This document shows positions 1 to 6,816 of a stretch of 39,938 nt of DNA, in pieces (position 1 is the stretch's first letter; each line of letters begins with the position of its first letter). Under the pieces are notes generated by a model, which was not told the DNA's origin, did no database searches, and saw only the letters and a list, made by a program, of their open reading frames with translations. The translations under genes were made by a program, and so were the position numbers. This DNA is from Gimesia sp. Its GTDB lineage: Bacteria; Planctomycetota; Planctomycetia; Planctomycetales; Planctomycetaceae. The DNA lies in contig NZ_JAVJSQ010000013.1 of assembly GCF_040219335.1 (NCBI RefSeq), positions 1-39,938 of the forward strand. The letters are read 5' to 3'.

Positions 1-209
1 AAATCGGAATATTCGGAACAGGCCGTACAGACGGACCTGGGTACCTACGTGTGCTTTACGGTCCGGGGGGACGAGCCCTCAGCGGAAGGATCAATCACAG
101 TTGCCGATCCCAGGCCTACCGCGAAGCGGTTTAGTTCAATACATAGGGGATAGATTACCTATTGTACGATGGTAGTCGATCTCCAAAACAAATTCGTCGT
201 CAGTAAAAG
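1..209. other. Left edge, no convincing gene
   Basis: Frame 1 is open from the window edge to a TAG at 151-153 and could be the last 50 codons of a gene that begins outside the window, but the peptide matches nothing I recognise and has no supporting motif. Bases 154-209 lead into the terminator at 210-247, which fits transcription arriving from the left. I see nothing else here. Confidence 0.25.
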
Positions 210-247
210 CGCCCCGCATGGCACAGGAATGCGGGGCGTTCTGTTTT
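210..247 (+). terminator. Intrinsic terminator upstream of the Ubl/AAA cluster
   Basis: There is a perfect 10-bp GC-rich stem (CGCCCCGCAT at 210-219 with ATGCGGGGCG at 229-238), a 9-nt loop, and a T-rich tail (TTCTGTTTTT). It probably ends the transcript coming from the left and isolates the cluster that starts at 277. An attenuator in the leader of that cluster is an alternative, because the first gene starts only about 30 bp downstream. Confidence 0.75.
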
Positions 248-276
248 TACACATCCCCAATAGAAAGGAGCCTTGC

Positions 277-468
277 TTGGAATACATGGTTTTAACGTTC
301 GTCTCTGTCGCCCTGTTGCTGACTGTCGTCTCATTCATCAAGGAACGGCGGTTGCGGCTGGCGCTGCAGGGAATTCTCAGACACCTGATTCAACGCTGGA
401 GGGCACATGGAAAAACCGACTCTACCCATCACACTAACATTGATCCTGCTGACCGGAGCCGGCTGTAG
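277..468 (+). CDS. Small single-span membrane protein, unknown function
   Basis: A 63-residue protein. I place the start at TTG 277 because AAAGGAG at 264-270 lies 6 bp upstream; ATG 286 is an alternative. The open frame extends further upstream, but only through the terminator hairpin. The sequence is one hydrophobic span (about residues 4-18, VLTFVSVALLLTVVSF) followed by a basic stretch (IKERRLRLALQ, LIQRWR), so an N-out/C-in membrane peptide is likely. Its 3' end overlaps the next gene (407) by about 60 bp, a sign of tight co-expression. The function is unknown; position as the first gene of the cluster is the only clue. Confidence 0.5.
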   Translation: MEYMVLTFVSVALLLTVVSFIKERRLRLALQGILRHLIQRWRAHGKTDSTHHTNIDPADRSRL

Positions 469-979
469 TTCCGACGAAAACAGCCGTGTGGCCGAACTGG
501 CCACACGGCAGCTGGAGCGCCAGGCTGAGCAGAACCAACGGATGACGGAACTCCAGCAGGAAGTTGCCTCCGGTTCACGGGAACTGGTGGAAGCAGACGC
601 CAGATCCCGGCAGGAGATGGTCTCGCTGCAGCGCGAGATTCAGACCGAGCGAAACGAGATCGGATACCAGCGGGACCAGCTGGAGGCAGAACGCCGTGAA
701 ATTGCTGACAGCAGAAATCGTGACCCGATCATTGCGGCGGCGATCTCCAGGGTGACCATGGTGGTCATTAGCCTGCTGCCCCTGTTGATCTGCTGGTTGC
801 TGCTCAGGCAGAAAATCGAACCCGCTAACGATCAGCAAATGACAGAGCTGCTGCTAGATGACCTGGTCTCAGCAGAACCGTGGCTGATGCCACCTGCAAA
901 TACAAATCCGGACAAACCACGGCTGACGGATTTCCCGCAGCCCCCCGATCCTGAAAATCCCACAGAAAGGAGCACATGA
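407..979 (+). CDS. Lipoprotein-like coiled-coil membrane protein
   Basis: 190 residues, ATG 407 preceded by TGGAGG. The N-terminus is a hydrophobic signal ending in a lipobox-like LLTGAGC (Cys20), so it is probably lipidated. Residues about 25-105 are a charged, Gln/Glu/Arg-rich heptad region (RQLERQAEQNQRM, LQREIQTERNEI) predicted to form a long coiled coil, followed by one strong transmembrane span (about 107-133) and a Pro-rich, acidic cytoplasmic tail. The stop is one base before the DUF1257 ATG, so the two are operonic. A membrane tether or scaffold for the soluble cluster proteins is a reasonable inference, but no catalytic motif is visible. I cannot assign a named family. Confidence 0.8.
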   Translation: MEKPTLPITLTLILLTGAGCSSDENSRVAELATRQLERQAEQNQRMTELQQEVASGSRELVEADARSRQEMVSLQREIQTERNEIGYQRDQLEAERREIADSRNRDPIIAAAISRVTMVVISLLPLLICWLLLRQKIEPANDQQMTELLLDDLVSAEPWLMPPANTNPDKPRLTDFPQPPDPENPTERST

Positions 980-980
980 A

Positions 981-1349
981 ATGTCACATATTGTCACCAT
1001 CCAAACGGAAGTCCGCGACGCGGAAGCACTGGGCCTAGCCTGCCGTCGACTCGAGCTGGGAGAACCCATTCAAGAGACTGTCCCGCTGTTTAGCGGGGAA
1101 GCCACTGGCTACGCGGTCCGTCTCCCTGACTGGCGGTATCCTGTCGTCTTTGACGTCGAACAGGGCCGGGTCCGCTACGACAACTTTGAAGGCCGCTGGG
1201 GTGAGCCGTCTCACCTCAATCGGCTGCTTCAATCCTACGGCGTGGAAAAATGCCGCTTGGAAGCGCGCCGCAAGGGACATTCCGTCCTAGAAAACCAGCT
1301 CAGCGACGGTTCCATCAAACTCACCATTCAGATCGGAGAGGGCCAGTGA
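981..1349 (+). CDS. DUF1257 family protein (Ycf35-like)
   Basis: 122 residues, ATG 981 with AAAGGAG 8 bp upstream. The N-terminal MSHIVTIQTEVRD is the hallmark of DUF1257, the family that includes the plastid and cyanobacterial ORF Ycf35 (usual start MSHFSxIxTxIxD). Length is normal for the family. The biochemical function is unknown. In cyanobacteria this family is often next to DUF2997 and a related AAA ATPase (Ycf46) also occurs; here both are in the same cluster, which argues that the three act together. Its TGA overlaps the GTG of the next gene (GTGA), indicating translational coupling. Confidence 0.85.
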   Translation: MSHIVTIQTEVRDAEALGLACRRLELGEPIQETVPLFSGEATGYAVRLPDWRYPVVFDVEQGRVRYDNFEGRWGEPSHLNRLLQSYGVEKCRLEARRKGHSVLENQLSDGSIKLTIQIGEGQ

Positions 1350-1540
1350 AAACCATTGAAATCATCATTTCTACCGACGGTCAGTCCCGGATCGAAACCC
1401 GCGGCTTCACCGGTTCCCGCTGCCGGGACGCCAGCCGGATTCTGGAATCAGCCCTGGGAAAAGTCTCCTCAGAGCAATTAACCGCCGAATACCACCAGAG
1501 CGTCCAACATCACCCCAACCAACTCAAACAGGAGAATTAG
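1346..1540 (+). CDS. DUF2997 family protein
   Basis: 64 residues, GTG 1346 overlapping the DUF1257 stop by 4 bases, with GGAGAGGG about 8 bp upstream. The pattern KTIEIIISTDGQSRIETRGFTGSRCRDAS followed by a short helix (RILESALGK) and LTAEYHQ (shown here in pieces) is that of DUF2997: an N-terminal three-stranded sheet with a Gly-rich turn and a conserved Cys. It is a small, presumably cytosolic partner of the DUF1257 protein. Function unknown. The open frame extends 5' of the GTG but there it only shadows DUF1257. Confidence 0.8.
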   Translation: MKTIEIIISTDGQSRIETRGFTGSRCRDASRILESALGKVSSEQLTAEYHQSVQHHPNQLKQEN

Positions 1541-1599
1541 CTTTCAATTCACAACACATACAGGAATTACCTGAACGAATTGACGAAGCCCCCTCACGG

Positions 1600-2205
1600 G
1601 TGCGTGTGCTGGTGGTCGTCGAAGGGACACACGACATCAAGTTTCTGAGACGCATCTCAGCGCTCCTCCATTCAGCGCATCCTGCACTGCCTGATCTTGC
1701 CGCAATGGAACGTAATAGAGAACTTATCTTCCTGCCGATCAGTGGACATCCTCAAGCTTGGATTAGACGACTGTCGCCACTCAATCTGCCAGAGTTTCAT
1801 TTGTACGATCGCGAGCAGTCACCGGTTACGGAACAACGTCTGGAGACCGTCGACAGGATCAACCAACGCTCTCGTTGCCGCGGCATGTTGACGCAGAAAC
1901 GGAGTCTGGAGAACTATCTGCATCCCCACTCGATTCAGGTTATCACTAATATTCCACTGGAATTCGATGACCATGCTTGTGTGGCAACTCTGGCAGCACA
2001 ACAAGTCTTTGAGAGCAGTCATGGAAAACCCACCTGGCAACGGCTCACTCGTCGTGCTCAGGTGCGACTAACGAATCGGGCCAAGCGCTGGCTCAATACC
2101 AGTGCGGTCGAACAAATGACGGTCCCCCTGCTGCAGGAACGCGATCCGGACGGGGAAATCATCTCCTGGCTGGAGACGATCCGCCAACTGGCTGAGACCG
2201 CTTAA
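1600..2205 (+). CDS. TOPRIM-domain protein (OLD-nuclease-like)
   Basis: 201 residues if started at GTG 1600. The TOPRIM signature is clear: VLVVVEGTHDIKFL with Glu8, then a second acidic motif FHLYDRE (Asp70, Glu72), then KRSLENYLHP (Lys100-Arg101, Glu104), the order seen in OLD-family/RecR-type TOPRIM folds that bind Mg2+ and act on DNA or nucleotides. Only the TOPRIM half is present; there is no ATPase domain in the same chain, but an AAA+ ATPase follows 44 bp downstream. The start is uncertain: AGGAG at 1530-1534 overlaps the DUF2997 stop, yet the frame downstream offers no ATG/GTG/TTG until 1600, so the protein may begin about 20 residues earlier at a non-standard codon. Nuclease activity is inferred, not shown. 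Confidence 0.75.
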   Translation: MRVLVVVEGTHDIKFLRRISALLHSAHPALPDLAAMERNRELIFLPISGHPQAWIRRLSPLNLPEFHLYDREQSPVTEQRLETVDRINQRSRCRGMLTQKRSLENYLHPHSIQVITNIPLEFDDHACVATLAAQQVFESSHGKPTWQRLTRRAQVRLTNRAKRWLNTSAVEQMTVPLLQERDPDGEIISWLETIRQLAETA

Positions 2206-2249
2206 GCACACTTCACACACCTATTTCTTTCAACCTAAGAGGAACACTT

Positions 2250-3746
2250 ATGTTACTAACCGAACGACTGGCGGAGAACGTACGCGCCTGTTTTACCGGC
2301 ATCTGGATTCAGAGCCACGAACATGACGAGGCGTTGTTGGAAATCACCCGCCTTTGTCACAGCGAAGACTGGGGGCTGCTCTCCTGGGACATTGACCGGG
2401 GGCTGCAGGGAACAGAGGTCGTTGGAGACAGCGATAACTCCTACCCCGATCCCCTTACAGCTATCCACAGTCTCAACATCCAGGCCGATTCAGATCGGCC
2501 CACGCTGCTGGTCCTCAAGAATTTCCACCGGTTCATCAATTCCCCGGAAATCATCCAGGCCCTGACGCGACAGATCGGTCTGGGAAAGCAAACCCGAACC
2601 TTCGTGATCATTCTATCCAGTCTGGTCCAGATTCCCCCGGAACTGGAAAAACAGTTCGTCTGCCTGGAACACGATCTTCCCGATCGGAGCCAGTTGGAAG
2701 AGATCGCTCACAGCATTGCCACGGAACCCGGCGAATTGCCAGAGGGAATGGAACAGGAGCGTGTCCTGGACGCCGCCTGTGGACTGACTCGCTATGAAGC
2801 AGAGGGAGCCTTTAGTCTCTCCCTGGTACGTCATGGACGCATCGACGTCTCCGTCGTATTGGAACTGAAGGCACAGACACTGCTGAAAAGTGGTCTGTTA
2901 ACGCTTCACAGCGGTTCTGAGTCATTTGAAGACCTGGGCGGCCTGGAATCACTCAAGGCCTTTTGCCGGCGTGCGCTGCGTCCCAGATCACAGGAATCAA
3001 CCCATGTGCGTCCACGGGGCGTGCTGCTGTTGGGAGTTCCCGGGACCGGGAAAAGTGCCTTCGCCAAAGCACTGGGAAAAGAGACCGGAAGAGCCACACT
3101 GACACTCGACGTGGGAGCCCTGATGGGTTCTCTAGTCGGCCAGACAGAGGAGCGAACAAGAAGGGCGATCCGAATCGTTGATGCGATGCAACCCGCCGTC
3201 CTGTTCATCGACGAAATCGAAAAGGGTCTGAGCGGAGCAGCCTCATCCGGACAGTCTGACAGTGGTGTTTCCACACGCATGCTGGGGACACTTTTAAGCT
3301 GGCTGAACGACCATACTTCAGACGTATTTGTCGTTTGTACCGCCAACGACATCTCTAAACTGCCCCCGGAACTGATCCGTGCCGAACGCTTTGACGGTCT
3401 CTTCTTTCTGGATCTGCCCGGAGATTCACAGAAGCAGGCGATCTGGAACATCTACCGGGAACAGTATGGACTCACAGAGGAGCAGAAGTTGCCCGAAGAC
3501 CGGCATTGGACCGGATCGGAAATCAGGGCTTGCTGTCGCCTGGCAGCCCTGCTGGATGTCCCGTTAACCCAGGCTGCTGAAAACGTGGTCCCCGTGGCCG
3601 TCACAGCCGCAGAATCAGTGGCTCGACTCAGACGCTGGGCCAGCAACCGCTGCCTGTCTGCAGAGCAGCCGGGCGTCTTTGTTCACGGAGAGCGGTCGGA
3701 AGGCCGAGAGCAGCGCAAACTCTCCCGTGATCCCCGCAGAAACTAA
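2250..3746 (+). CDS. AAA+ ATPase, Ycf46/FtsH-like
   Basis: 498 residues, ATG 2250 after AAGAGGA. The N-terminal about 220 residues match the Ycf46 layout: a P-loop-like fold without its own Walker A (FTGIWIQSHEHDEAL; LLVLKNFHRF). Then comes a classical AAA module: FEDLGGLESLKAF, Walker A GVPGTGKS (262-269), Walker B VLFIDEIEK (317-325), sensor-1 VVCTAND and the arginine-finger region ELIRAERFDG. The tail after residue about 470 is basic. A hexameric ATPase that remodels or unfolds protein is the expected activity. Being in a cluster with a Ubl, E1, E2 and JAB it could process Ubl-modified targets; that link is inference from context. Confidence 0.88.
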   Translation: MLLTERLAENVRACFTGIWIQSHEHDEALLEITRLCHSEDWGLLSWDIDRGLQGTEVVGDSDNSYPDPLTAIHSLNIQADSDRPTLLVLKNFHRFINSPEIIQALTRQIGLGKQTRTFVIILSSLVQIPPELEKQFVCLEHDLPDRSQLEEIAHSIATEPGELPEGMEQERVLDAACGLTRYEAEGAFSLSLVRHGRIDVSVVLELKAQTLLKSGLLTLHSGSESFEDLGGLESLKAFCRRALRPRSQESTHVRPRGVLLLGVPGTGKSAFAKALGKETGRATLTLDVGALMGSLVGQTEERTRRAIRIVDAMQPAVLFIDEIEKGLSGAASSGQSDSGVSTRMLGTLLSWLNDHTSDVFVVCTANDISKLPPELIRAERFDGLFFLDLPGDSQKQAIWNIYREQYGLTEEQKLPEDRHWTGSEIRACCRLAALLDVPLTQAAENVVPVAVTAAESVARLRRWASNRCLSAEQPGVFVHGERSEGREQRKLSRDPRRN

Positions 3747-3771
3747 ACCTGACTCTAATCAAGGAGAAACG

Positions 3772-4713
3772 ATGACTATGGCTACGATAGAAGAAGTGGA
3801 AACCCACCACGATCCCATCGACCGACTTCGGGCGACCATGTGTGCCACGCGGGTCAGTTTTGAATGGTTTGGTACCAGGAAGTCACTCACACGCGACCAG
3901 AAGGCCCAGGCCGCTGAATCGTTTGGGGCGGAAGGGGCGTTCCTGAGTGCTGGTAAGAAGCTGCTGGATACGGGACATCCCCGTTTCCGGGCCGTGAGTG
4001 CCGTCCGCAACCAGGTACGCAAATACTGGACCTCGGTCAGTCTCCCTTTCCCGGAACCGGGAATCCGCTTATTGCGGCAGGATACACTAACCGCCTTCCA
4101 GGAGCAGATGCATCGATTTACGGATGAACTGGCTGAGACCGTCGCGGAACTGGATGAACAATATCTGTCCATGAAATCGGCGGCCCGGGAGCGTCTGGGC
4201 AGTCTGTTCAATGACGATGATTACCCCACAACGCTGGTCGGGCTATTCGAAGTGACCTGGGAATTCCCCAGTATCGAACCGCCGAACTATCTCAGACAGC
4301 TCAATCCCGAACTCTACGAACAAGAGTGCCAGCGCGTGCAGTCGCGGTTTGAAGAGGCAGTCCGACTGGCGGAGGACGCCTTTCTGGATGAGTTGTCGAA
4401 GCTGGTGTCACATCTCACAGATCGCTTGAGTGGGCAGGCCGACGGTCGTCCTAAGGTCTTCCGGGATTCGGCCATCGGGAACCTGCACGAGTTCTTTGGT
4501 CGCTTCCGGTCGCTGAATGTCCGCTCCAACGAACAGTTGGATGCGCTCGTCTCTCAGTGTCAAAACATTGTAGAAGGCATACAGCCCCAGGAACTGAGAA
4601 AACGGGACGCCCTCCGGCAGCAGGTTGCCTCCGATTTGTCTGGCGTTCAGGCTGTCTTGGATGGCCTGCTGGTTGATCGTCCGCGACGTCAGATCATGCG
4701 AATTCCGAAGTAA
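3772..4713 (+). CDS. Conserved-looking alpha-helical protein, unknown function
   Basis: 313 residues from ATG 3772, chosen because AAGGAG at 3761-3766 is ideally spaced; the open frame reaches back to 3679 inside the AAA gene. It is soluble, mostly helical and charged, without signal peptide or membrane span. Recognisable landmarks are RKSLTRDQKAQAAESF, a Pro-rich LPFPEPGIRL, WEFPSIEPPNYLRQL and a C-terminal LDGLLVDRPRR. Cys is nearly absent and no nucleotide- or metal-binding motif is seen. It lies between the AAA ATPase and a small protein in the same tight operon (25 bp and 9 bp gaps), so a substrate adaptor or regulatory subunit for the ATPase is possible. I do not recognise a named family with confidence. 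Confidence 0.8.
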   Translation: MTMATIEEVETHHDPIDRLRATMCATRVSFEWFGTRKSLTRDQKAQAAESFGAEGAFLSAGKKLLDTGHPRFRAVSAVRNQVRKYWTSVSLPFPEPGIRLLRQDTLTAFQEQMHRFTDELAETVAELDEQYLSMKSAARERLGSLFNDDDYPTTLVGLFEVTWEFPSIEPPNYLRQLNPELYEQECQRVQSRFEEAVRLAEDAFLDELSKLVSHLTDRLSGQADGRPKVFRDSAIGNLHEFFGRFRSLNVRSNEQLDALVSQCQNIVEGIQPQELRKRDALRQQVASDLSGVQAVLDGLLVDRPRRQIMRIPK

Positions 4714-4722
4714 GGAGGCCGC

Positions 4723-4968
4723 ATGCAACTCATCATCACAGCGGAAGGGCAAGTCCGCTGCATTTACGCGGAAGCCATTGATCTGGCCGCCCTCGGTCGA
4801 CTGCGCATCTCGCGGGGCTCGTTCGTCGAACCGAATGCGGCTGGTCAATGGATCGTGGATCTGTCCCCCGTCCAGGGACCGCGGCTGGGGCCGTTCGCTC
4901 AACGGAGTGCGGCCCTGCAGTCAGAAATCGACTGGCTGGAACAGCACTGGCTCTCTCCCAGCTCTTGA
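4723..4968 (+). CDS. Small conserved hypothetical protein
   Basis: 81 residues, ATG 4723 with AAGGAGG just upstream. The sequence opens with a beta-strand pair (LIITAEGQVRCIYAEA), then RLRISRGSFVEPN, and ends WLEQHWL; it looks like a compact alpha/beta cytosolic protein. It is the last gene before the terminator at 4991. No catalytic motif is visible and no function can be given. It sits on the same transcript as the AAA ATPase and the helical protein at 3772. Confidence 0.7.
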   Translation: MQLIITAEGQVRCIYAEAIDLAALGRLRISRGSFVEPNAAGQWIVDLSPVQGPRLGPFAQRSAALQSEIDWLEQHWLSPSS

Positions 4969-4990
4969 ACATGTAATTTTCCCACACTGT

Positions 4991-5035
4991 GCCCCGGTCT
5001 TGCAGAGTTGCTTCTGCAGGGCCGGGGCTTTTTTT
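4991..5035 (+). terminator. Intrinsic terminator inside the cluster
   Basis: GCCCCGG at 4991-4997 pairs with CCGGGGC at 5021-5027, with an inner GCAG/CTGC pairing, followed by an uninterrupted run of eight T. This is a strong textbook terminator. It splits the AAA/TOPRIM unit (277-4968) from the Ubl unit that starts at 5065. Confidence 0.85.
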
Positions 5036-5064
5036 ATTGAACCCTTGTTTTTAGGAGACATTAG

Positions 5065-5280
5065 ATGAAACAGTCAGACCTGAATCGGGCCGTCGCCCTG
5101 GCCACCGGCGAGACAATCGCCACCGTTAAACGCCTGGGCTTCCTACTGGCAGAGCCCCATGAAACCGTTGATCCGGATTCAGAAACGTCGGGACCGCTGG
5201 TCATCGACTGGGACGAACTGGAAAACCAGCGAATGGCTCCACAGACAGAGGGATTGAATCATGTACCGTCATGGGTGTGA
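5065..5280 (+). CDS. Small acidic hypothetical protein
   Basis: 71 residues, ATG 5065 preceded by TTTTTAGGAGA. It starts MKQSDLNRAVALATGET followed by a helix (VKRLGFLLAEP) that resembles the DNA-binding helix region of small IHF/HU-like or HTH proteins, then a Pro/Asp-rich tail ending LVIDWDELENQR. No family can be named. It is the first gene after the 4991 terminator and its 3' end overlaps the next small gene (5261) by 20 bp. Confidence 0.65.
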   Translation: MKQSDLNRAVALATGETIATVKRLGFLLAEPHETVDPDSETSGPLVIDWDELENQRMAPQTEGLNHVPSWV

Positions 5281-5434
5281 TTCCGATCTCAAGGGATTTC
5301 ACTGTCTCAGTCAGGCAGATGCTCCCTTCCACTCAAATCGACTGCAGATGCTCCGTAGTGGGCGGCAACGGGGACGACGCGTCGTTAAAAGTCAACGTCG
5401 AAAAAGGCGTCGCAAACGAAAGTCGCTTGGATAA
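5261..5434 (+). CDS. Small Arg/Lys-rich protein
   Basis: 57 residues, ATG 5261 with AGAGGG about 8 bp upstream, overlapping the end of the 5065 gene. The N-terminal half (MYRHGCDSDLKGFHCLSQAD) contains two Cys and His; the C-terminal 25 residues are almost wholly basic (RQRGRRVVKSQRRKRRRKRK). Such a tail suggests nucleic-acid or ribosome contact. A second open frame over the same bases (from GTG 5271) has no sensible composition or ribosome site, so I prefer this one. Being so short, it needs comparative support. Confidence 0.5.
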   Translation: MYRHGCDSDLKGFHCLSQADAPFHSNRLQMLRSGRQRGRRVVKSQRRKRRRKRKSLG

Positions 5435-5485
5435 AGCATTACTTCTTTTTATTACATCTCCAAATCAATTCCAGAAAGGAATGCT

Positions 5486-5710
5486 ATGAAAGTTTTACTG
5501 ATTAATAACGACGGTGGCGGATTCGCAGACTACATCGAAGTCGCCACAGGTACCACGGTCTCTCAACTGTTCGAACAACGCATGGCGGATGCGAACGCCT
5601 CGGACTACTTGATCCGGGTCAATCGTCAGCCGTGCCCTCCCGATCAGACGTTAGAAGACGGGGACCGGATTTCGATCACTCCGACTAAAATCGAAGGGGC
5701 GAAAAGCTAG
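5486..5710 (+). CDS. Ubiquitin-like beta-grasp protein (MoaD/ThiS-like)
   Basis: 74 residues, ATG 5486 with AGAAAGGA upstream. The pattern is that of a ThiS/MoaD/ubiquitin beta-grasp: strand MKVLLINND, strand YIEVATG, helix [12 protein letters not shown], strand [10 protein letters not shown] and a last strand [25 protein letters not shown] is the typical C-terminal hairpin of MoaD/ThiS/TGS-type folds. Unlike ubiquitin or ThiS, the chain does not end in Gly-Gly but in KIEGAKS, so either one Gly serves after trimming or the tail is used differently. Three genes downstream encode an E2-RING, a JAB protease and an E1, so this is the presumed modifier of that pathway. Confidence 0.82.
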   Translation: MKVLLINNDGGGFADYIEVATGTTVSQLFEQRMADANASDYLIRVNRQPCPPDQTLEDGDRISITPTKIEGAKS

Positions 5711-5740
5711 CCGTCCCTATCAGTAATGTTTTGTCTAAGA

Positions 5741-5777
5741 CAGGCTGCCGGGATCACGGTCCCGGCAGCCTGTTTTC
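5741..5777 (+). terminator. Intrinsic terminator between Ubl and E2-RING genes
   Basis: A perfect 13-bp stem (5741-5753 with 5760-5772, core GGCTGCCGGGA) and a 6-nt loop are followed by TTTTCT. It would stop or attenuate the Ubl transcript, allowing more Ubl than enzyme to be made, as is common for modifier/enzyme pairs. The downstream gene starts 23 bp further on, so read-through is a likely way to express it unless a promoter is hidden in the stem region. Confidence 0.8.
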
Positions 5778-5799
5778 TATTAGTGGGAGTAAACGAACT

Positions 5800-6816
5800 A
5801 TGAAACAAAGCCTCGAAAAGGTCTGGCGGATGGCCAGTCTCATTGAGAAACAACTCAGCTCACTGGGAAGTGAGATAAACACAGGGCTACCAGAATCAGC
5901 CTGGTTAAGCTGTCTGCGGTTGATCCGCATGCGACAACAGGCACAGGAACGAGGTTGGTTTCGTGCGTCCTCAAAGCTGGAGCGGGGACTGTCAGCAGAG
6001 GTGTTTCAGCTGACGCGGCAACTGGTAACGTTGCAGCAGGAACTGGAGTCAGTCACTGCTGAAAAACCTCTCCCTGCGATACGCACTATCTACGAAGACC
6101 TGCTGGCCCTGGAAGAGGAGTTTTGTGAATCTAACATCAATCTCAAGGCTAAGTCGATTTCGGTGGTCACAGAGCCAATTGTGCTGGAAGGCGTTTATCT
6201 GGGAGCGTTTGAGATACGGCTGGAGTTTACAGACCTGAATTCAGACGCTCCCTTTCAGTACCAGGTATTTGCTCAAGATCCGCAGTCACCGATCACCGAT
6301 GACGCTGTCACGCATCCGCATGTGCAGTCTGATATCGTCTGTGAAGGGGACGCCCGTGTGCCTATTAAACGTTCCCTAGAACAGGGGCGACTGCTGGACT
6401 TTTTCGTGCTGGTGTCGCGCTTGTTGCACACCTACAACCCGGAAAGCCCCTATGTCGCCCTCAGCGACTGGCACAGTGCAGAATGCAGTGATTGTGCGGA
6501 TGTCGTGACCACAGATGAGCAGACTCACTGCACCAGTTGCGAAAACCGCTTGTGTCGGCAATGTGCCAATCGCTGTACCGACTGTAGTTCCTCATTTTGC
6601 CACGACTGTTCGACCCGCTGTGAAATCTGCCGTGATGACTGTTGTGAATCCTGCCTGAAAGAGTGTGGACTTTGTGGTTCCAGCTGTTGTTCAAATTGCC
6701 TCGATATTGAAGAAAGGTGCCCGATCTGTGAAACACAGGAAGACGAAGAAACGTACGAACCGGACCAGGAAACCACATCGCCGGAGACGGTCCCCCCTGC
6801 CGGCACTCCGCTTTAG
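5800..6816 (+). CDS. E2-like (UBC-fold) protein fused to tandem-Cys RING-like region
   Basis: 338 residues from ATG 5800, chosen for GGGAG 9-10 bp upstream; a TTG at 5731 in the same frame lies before the terminator. Residues 60-110 are helical. Residues about 120-225 follow the ubiquitin-conjugating (E2) order: [12 protein letters not shown] (the YxGGxF strand), a QYQVFAQD strand, [14 protein letters not shown] where HPH (172-174) and Cys181 match the HPN...IC active-site block, then helices ending [11 protein letters not shown]. Residues 229-310 hold about 20 Cys in CxxC pairs, four near-identical 15-18-residue units ([48 protein letters not shown]) then CPIC: a RING/treble-clef-like zinc array. 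Probable role: accept the Ubl from the E1 and transfer it. The tail is acidic. E2 assignment is by motif, not by alignment. Confidence 0.78.
   Translation: MKQSLEKVWRMASLIEKQLSSLGSEINTGLPESAWLSCLRLIRMRQQAQERGWFRASSKLERGLSAEVFQLTRQLVTLQQELESVTAEKPLPAIRTIYEDLLALEEEFCESNINLKAKSISVVTEPIVLEGVYLGAFEIRLEFTDLNSDAPFQYQVFAQDPQSPITDDAVTHPHVQSDIVCEGDARVPIKRSLEQGRLLDFFVLVSRLLHTYNPESPYVALSDWHSAECSDCADVVTTDEQTHCTSCENRLCRQCANRCTDCSSSFCHDCSTRCEICRDDCCESCLKECGLCGSSCCSNCLDIEERCPICETQEDEETYEPDQETTSPETVPPAGTPL

Noticed and set aside
2906..3451. 181-codon minus-strand open frame inside the AAA ATPase gene
   Set aside because: It is the shadow of a well-supported gene; the peptide is Ser/Arg-rich without motifs.
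4991..5035. Hairpin considered as a riboswitch or small RNA
   Set aside because: The simple GC stem followed by eight T is fully explained as a terminator; no conserved aptamer-like structure precedes it.
5271..5489. 72-codon frame beginning at GTG 5271
   Set aside because: No ribosome site and no organised sequence; the overlapping frame 5261-5434 is better placed and has a coherent composition.
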